A stretch of 6,818 nt of DNA from an uncultured Ilumatobacter sp. (GTDB lineage: Bacteria > Actinomycetota > Acidimicrobiia > Acidimicrobiales > Ilumatobacteraceae), in contig CALICC010000279.1 in NCBI GenBank assembly GCA_938049325.1, positions 1-6,818 of the forward strand, in the 5' to 3' direction. Under the pieces are notes generated by a model. That model searched no databases, was not told the DNA's origin, and was given only the letters and a program-made list of their open reading frames with translations. This document shows, one piece after another, positions 5,372 through 6,818 of the stretch; the stretch's first letter is position 1, and each line of letters begins with the position of its first letter. A program made the position numbers and the translations under genes.

Positions 5372-6818
5372 TCACTCGAACTCTCTGCAGAAGTCCTCGA
5401 GTACCGAGCTCACATCACCGGGTCCCTGCGTCGGGAGGAGTGGACGATCAGACCGTTCGACCAGCGCTGCAACCGCGAGGAGCGCCACGCCGCCGAGTGC
5501 GATCCAGATCCACGTCGGAGCCTCGGCGAGCCGAGGTCCGGCCGAAACCAGCAGTGTGCCGACCAGCGTGCCAGAGCCGAGGACGAGTGGGGCCGCAAGT
5601 CGACGGACGCCACCTGCCGTGAGAGCGAGCACACCGATGCCGAGGGCAGCCATGGTGGCCCAATTCGCGTCGACGTCCCGCTGCGACATGAGCAGCCACG
5701 ACATGGCGATTCCCAGTCCGGGTCCGTAGGCGAGCCACGTCGAAGGGCGAACCGTCGATCGCAACACCACGCCGCCGGCGATGAGCGCAAGGCTTGCCGC
5801 CGCGAGCGCGAGGTCCTGACCGTCGATTCCGTAGGGCGCGAGTTGATCGATGACCAACTGATTCGTGCCGGTGGTCCACCACAGGCTGACGACGGCGCTG
5901 AACCCGAACCCGGCGGCCGCGACGGCCACGCCGTTTTCGCGACGAGATGCCGCGTACAGCCAGGCTTGAGCTGACACGAGCAGCACGGCGAGCGACACGC
6001 CGGCCGGCGTCGTTCCGACTGCCAATGCCAAGGCCGTCGCGCCGGCCGCGCCGGCCAGTGCATCCAACGGTCCCAATCGAGACGACAACATCGCAATGCC
6101 GGTGCTCGTCACCGCCATGAGGCCAAAGGCCAGAGCCAGACCAGCGAGTTCGTCGGGCAGCTGACTGGCCACCAGCGCTGCGGCCGTGACCACGGTGAGA
6201 GGCACCCCAGCAAAGTTTGCAGCGGTCGAGGTGGTCCACGAGCAGGCGATCAGCATGATCGCCGCGGACGCCAAGATGACCGCAACCACGGGACCGGGGT
6301 CGGCATCGATCGCGCCGAACGCTGCACCTGTTGCCCAGCCCGCGTGTGCGGCACTCACGGCGACCCAGTTGTGCCACCGGGTCACCCCGGTCGTCATCAG
6401 CCAGGCCGCGAGCGCCACCACCGAAACCCAGATGAGGTCGACGTCACCGACGACAGCCACCGCGATCGCAGCGCCGATTGCTCCAACTCGAACCAGGTCG
6501 GTTGCGTGACCTCGCAGATCTTGGAAATCGGCCGATGCTGCAGGGTCGTCGTCCAGCGGCCGCCGGACGGACAAAACAGCGGCAAAGGCCAGCGCACACA
6601 GCGTCGCGGCGGCCGGAAGCATGAAGTGCGTCAACGGTCCGTCGCCGCGTTCGGTTGAGACGACATCGCCGAAGATGGCGACCGTCGGCAACATCACGCC
6701 AGCAGCCGCCAGTGGGGAGGTGACGGCGAGGCGTGCACGGTCTGCCCATCGACCGAAGATCGATCGACCGCTCATCGTGGCGGCGGCCTCGATGATGACG
6801 ACGAACGCGGCGGGCACC
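5372..6818 (-). CDS. Large multi-pass membrane protein, N-terminus beyond the window; possibly SCO7613 C-terminal-domain type
   Basis: This minus-strand gene ends at TGA (5374-5372) and runs off the right edge. The GTG nearest the edge (6817-6815) is probably an internal Val, so the true start is not visible. About 481 residues are seen, extremely rich in Ala, Val, Leu and Gly, with roughly 15-17 hydrophobic segments and short polar loops; the longest loop lies near visible residues 84-109 (RRPLDDDP...). The tail is cytosolic-looking and acidic, ending SSVLEDFCREFE. The C-terminal third (SWLAYGPGLGIAM, then LAAPLVLGSGTLVG, then IWIALGGVALLAVAALVERS) resembles the conserved block of actinobacterial membrane proteins called SCO7613 C-terminal domain proteins; this match is from memory. 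No transporter or enzyme signature is apparent and I cannot assign a function. It converges on the LOG-like gene, and its promoter is outside the window. Confidence 0.8.
   Translation of the reverse strand, partial: VPAAFVVIIEAAATMSGRSIFGRWADRARLAVTSPLAAAGVMLPTVAIFGDVVSTERGDGPLTHFMLPAAATLCALAFAAVLSVRRPLDDDPAASADFQDLRGHATDLVRVGAIGAAIAVAVVGDVDLIWVSVVALAAWLMTTGVTRWHNWVAVSAAHAGWATGAAFGAIDADPGPVVAVILASAAIMLIACSWTTSTAANFAGVPLTVVTAAALVASQLPDELAGLALAFGLMAVTSTGIAMLSSRLGPLDALAGAAGATALALAVGTTPAGVSLAVLLVSAQAWLYAASRRENGVAVAAAGFGFSAVVSLWWTTGTNQLVIDQLAPYGIDGQDLALAAASLALIAGGVVLRSTVRPSTWLAYGPGLGIAMSWLLMSQRDVDANWATMAALGIGVLALTAGGVRRLAAPLVLGSGTLVGTLLVSAGPRLAEAPTWIWIALGGVALLAVAALVERSDRPLLPTQGPGDVSSVLEDFCREFE

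Noticed and set aside
5291..5974. Plus-strand open frame after the LOG-like gene
   Set aside because: The translation is charged and low in hydrophobic content, typical of the antisense of a membrane protein; the minus frame shows clear membrane segments.
1..6818. Mobile element, CRISPR array, tRNA or phage signature
   Set aside because: No transposase or integrase, no regularly spaced repeats, no cloverleaf-like sequence, and the non-coding gaps total only about 155 bases.

Overview
The window is a GC-rich stretch with NTG starts, almost no intergenic space and actinobacterial-looking proteins. The UvrB sequence, the LOG-like protein with its N-terminal extension, the large Ala/Val-rich membrane protein and a likely leaderless promoter together suggest an actinomycete, possibly of the Acidimicrobiia type. 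That placement is inference from protein style and cannot be confirmed here. I saw no mobile element, CRISPR array, tRNA or rRNA.

Layout: (1) bases 1-1847, + strand, hold the last ~614 residues of the excinuclease subunit UvrB, cut at the left edge. (2) A 47-bp gap carries a strong GC hairpin just after the uvrB stop. (3) Bases 1895-4147, +, encode a membrane-anchored PAS-GGDEF-EAL protein of c-di-GMP signalling; both catalytic domains look intact and the first domain has an inhibitory RxxD site. (4) A 31-bp gap contains a perfect 9-bp inverted repeat with a -10-like hexamer in its loop, directly abutting the next start codon. (5) Bases 4179-5294, +, encode a LOG/PpnN-like Rossmann-fold protein with an N-terminal extension. 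(6) A 77-bp convergent gap has several weak hairpins. (7) Bases 5372-6818, - strand, encode the C-terminal ~481 residues of a very hydrophobic multi-pass membrane protein, cut at the right edge.

The three + strand genes share direction and are tightly spaced, but hairpins follow uvrB and the GGDEF/EAL gene, and the LOG-like gene appears to have its own promoter. They may therefore be separate transcription units rather than one operon. No pathway obviously unites DNA repair, c-di-GMP turnover and the LOG-like protein. I found no convincing evidence of an undescribed multi-gene system. The points most worth a second look are the hairpin/promoter overlap at 4152-4178, the membrane sensor of the GGDEF/EAL protein, and the altered nucleotide-binding motif of the LOG-like protein.
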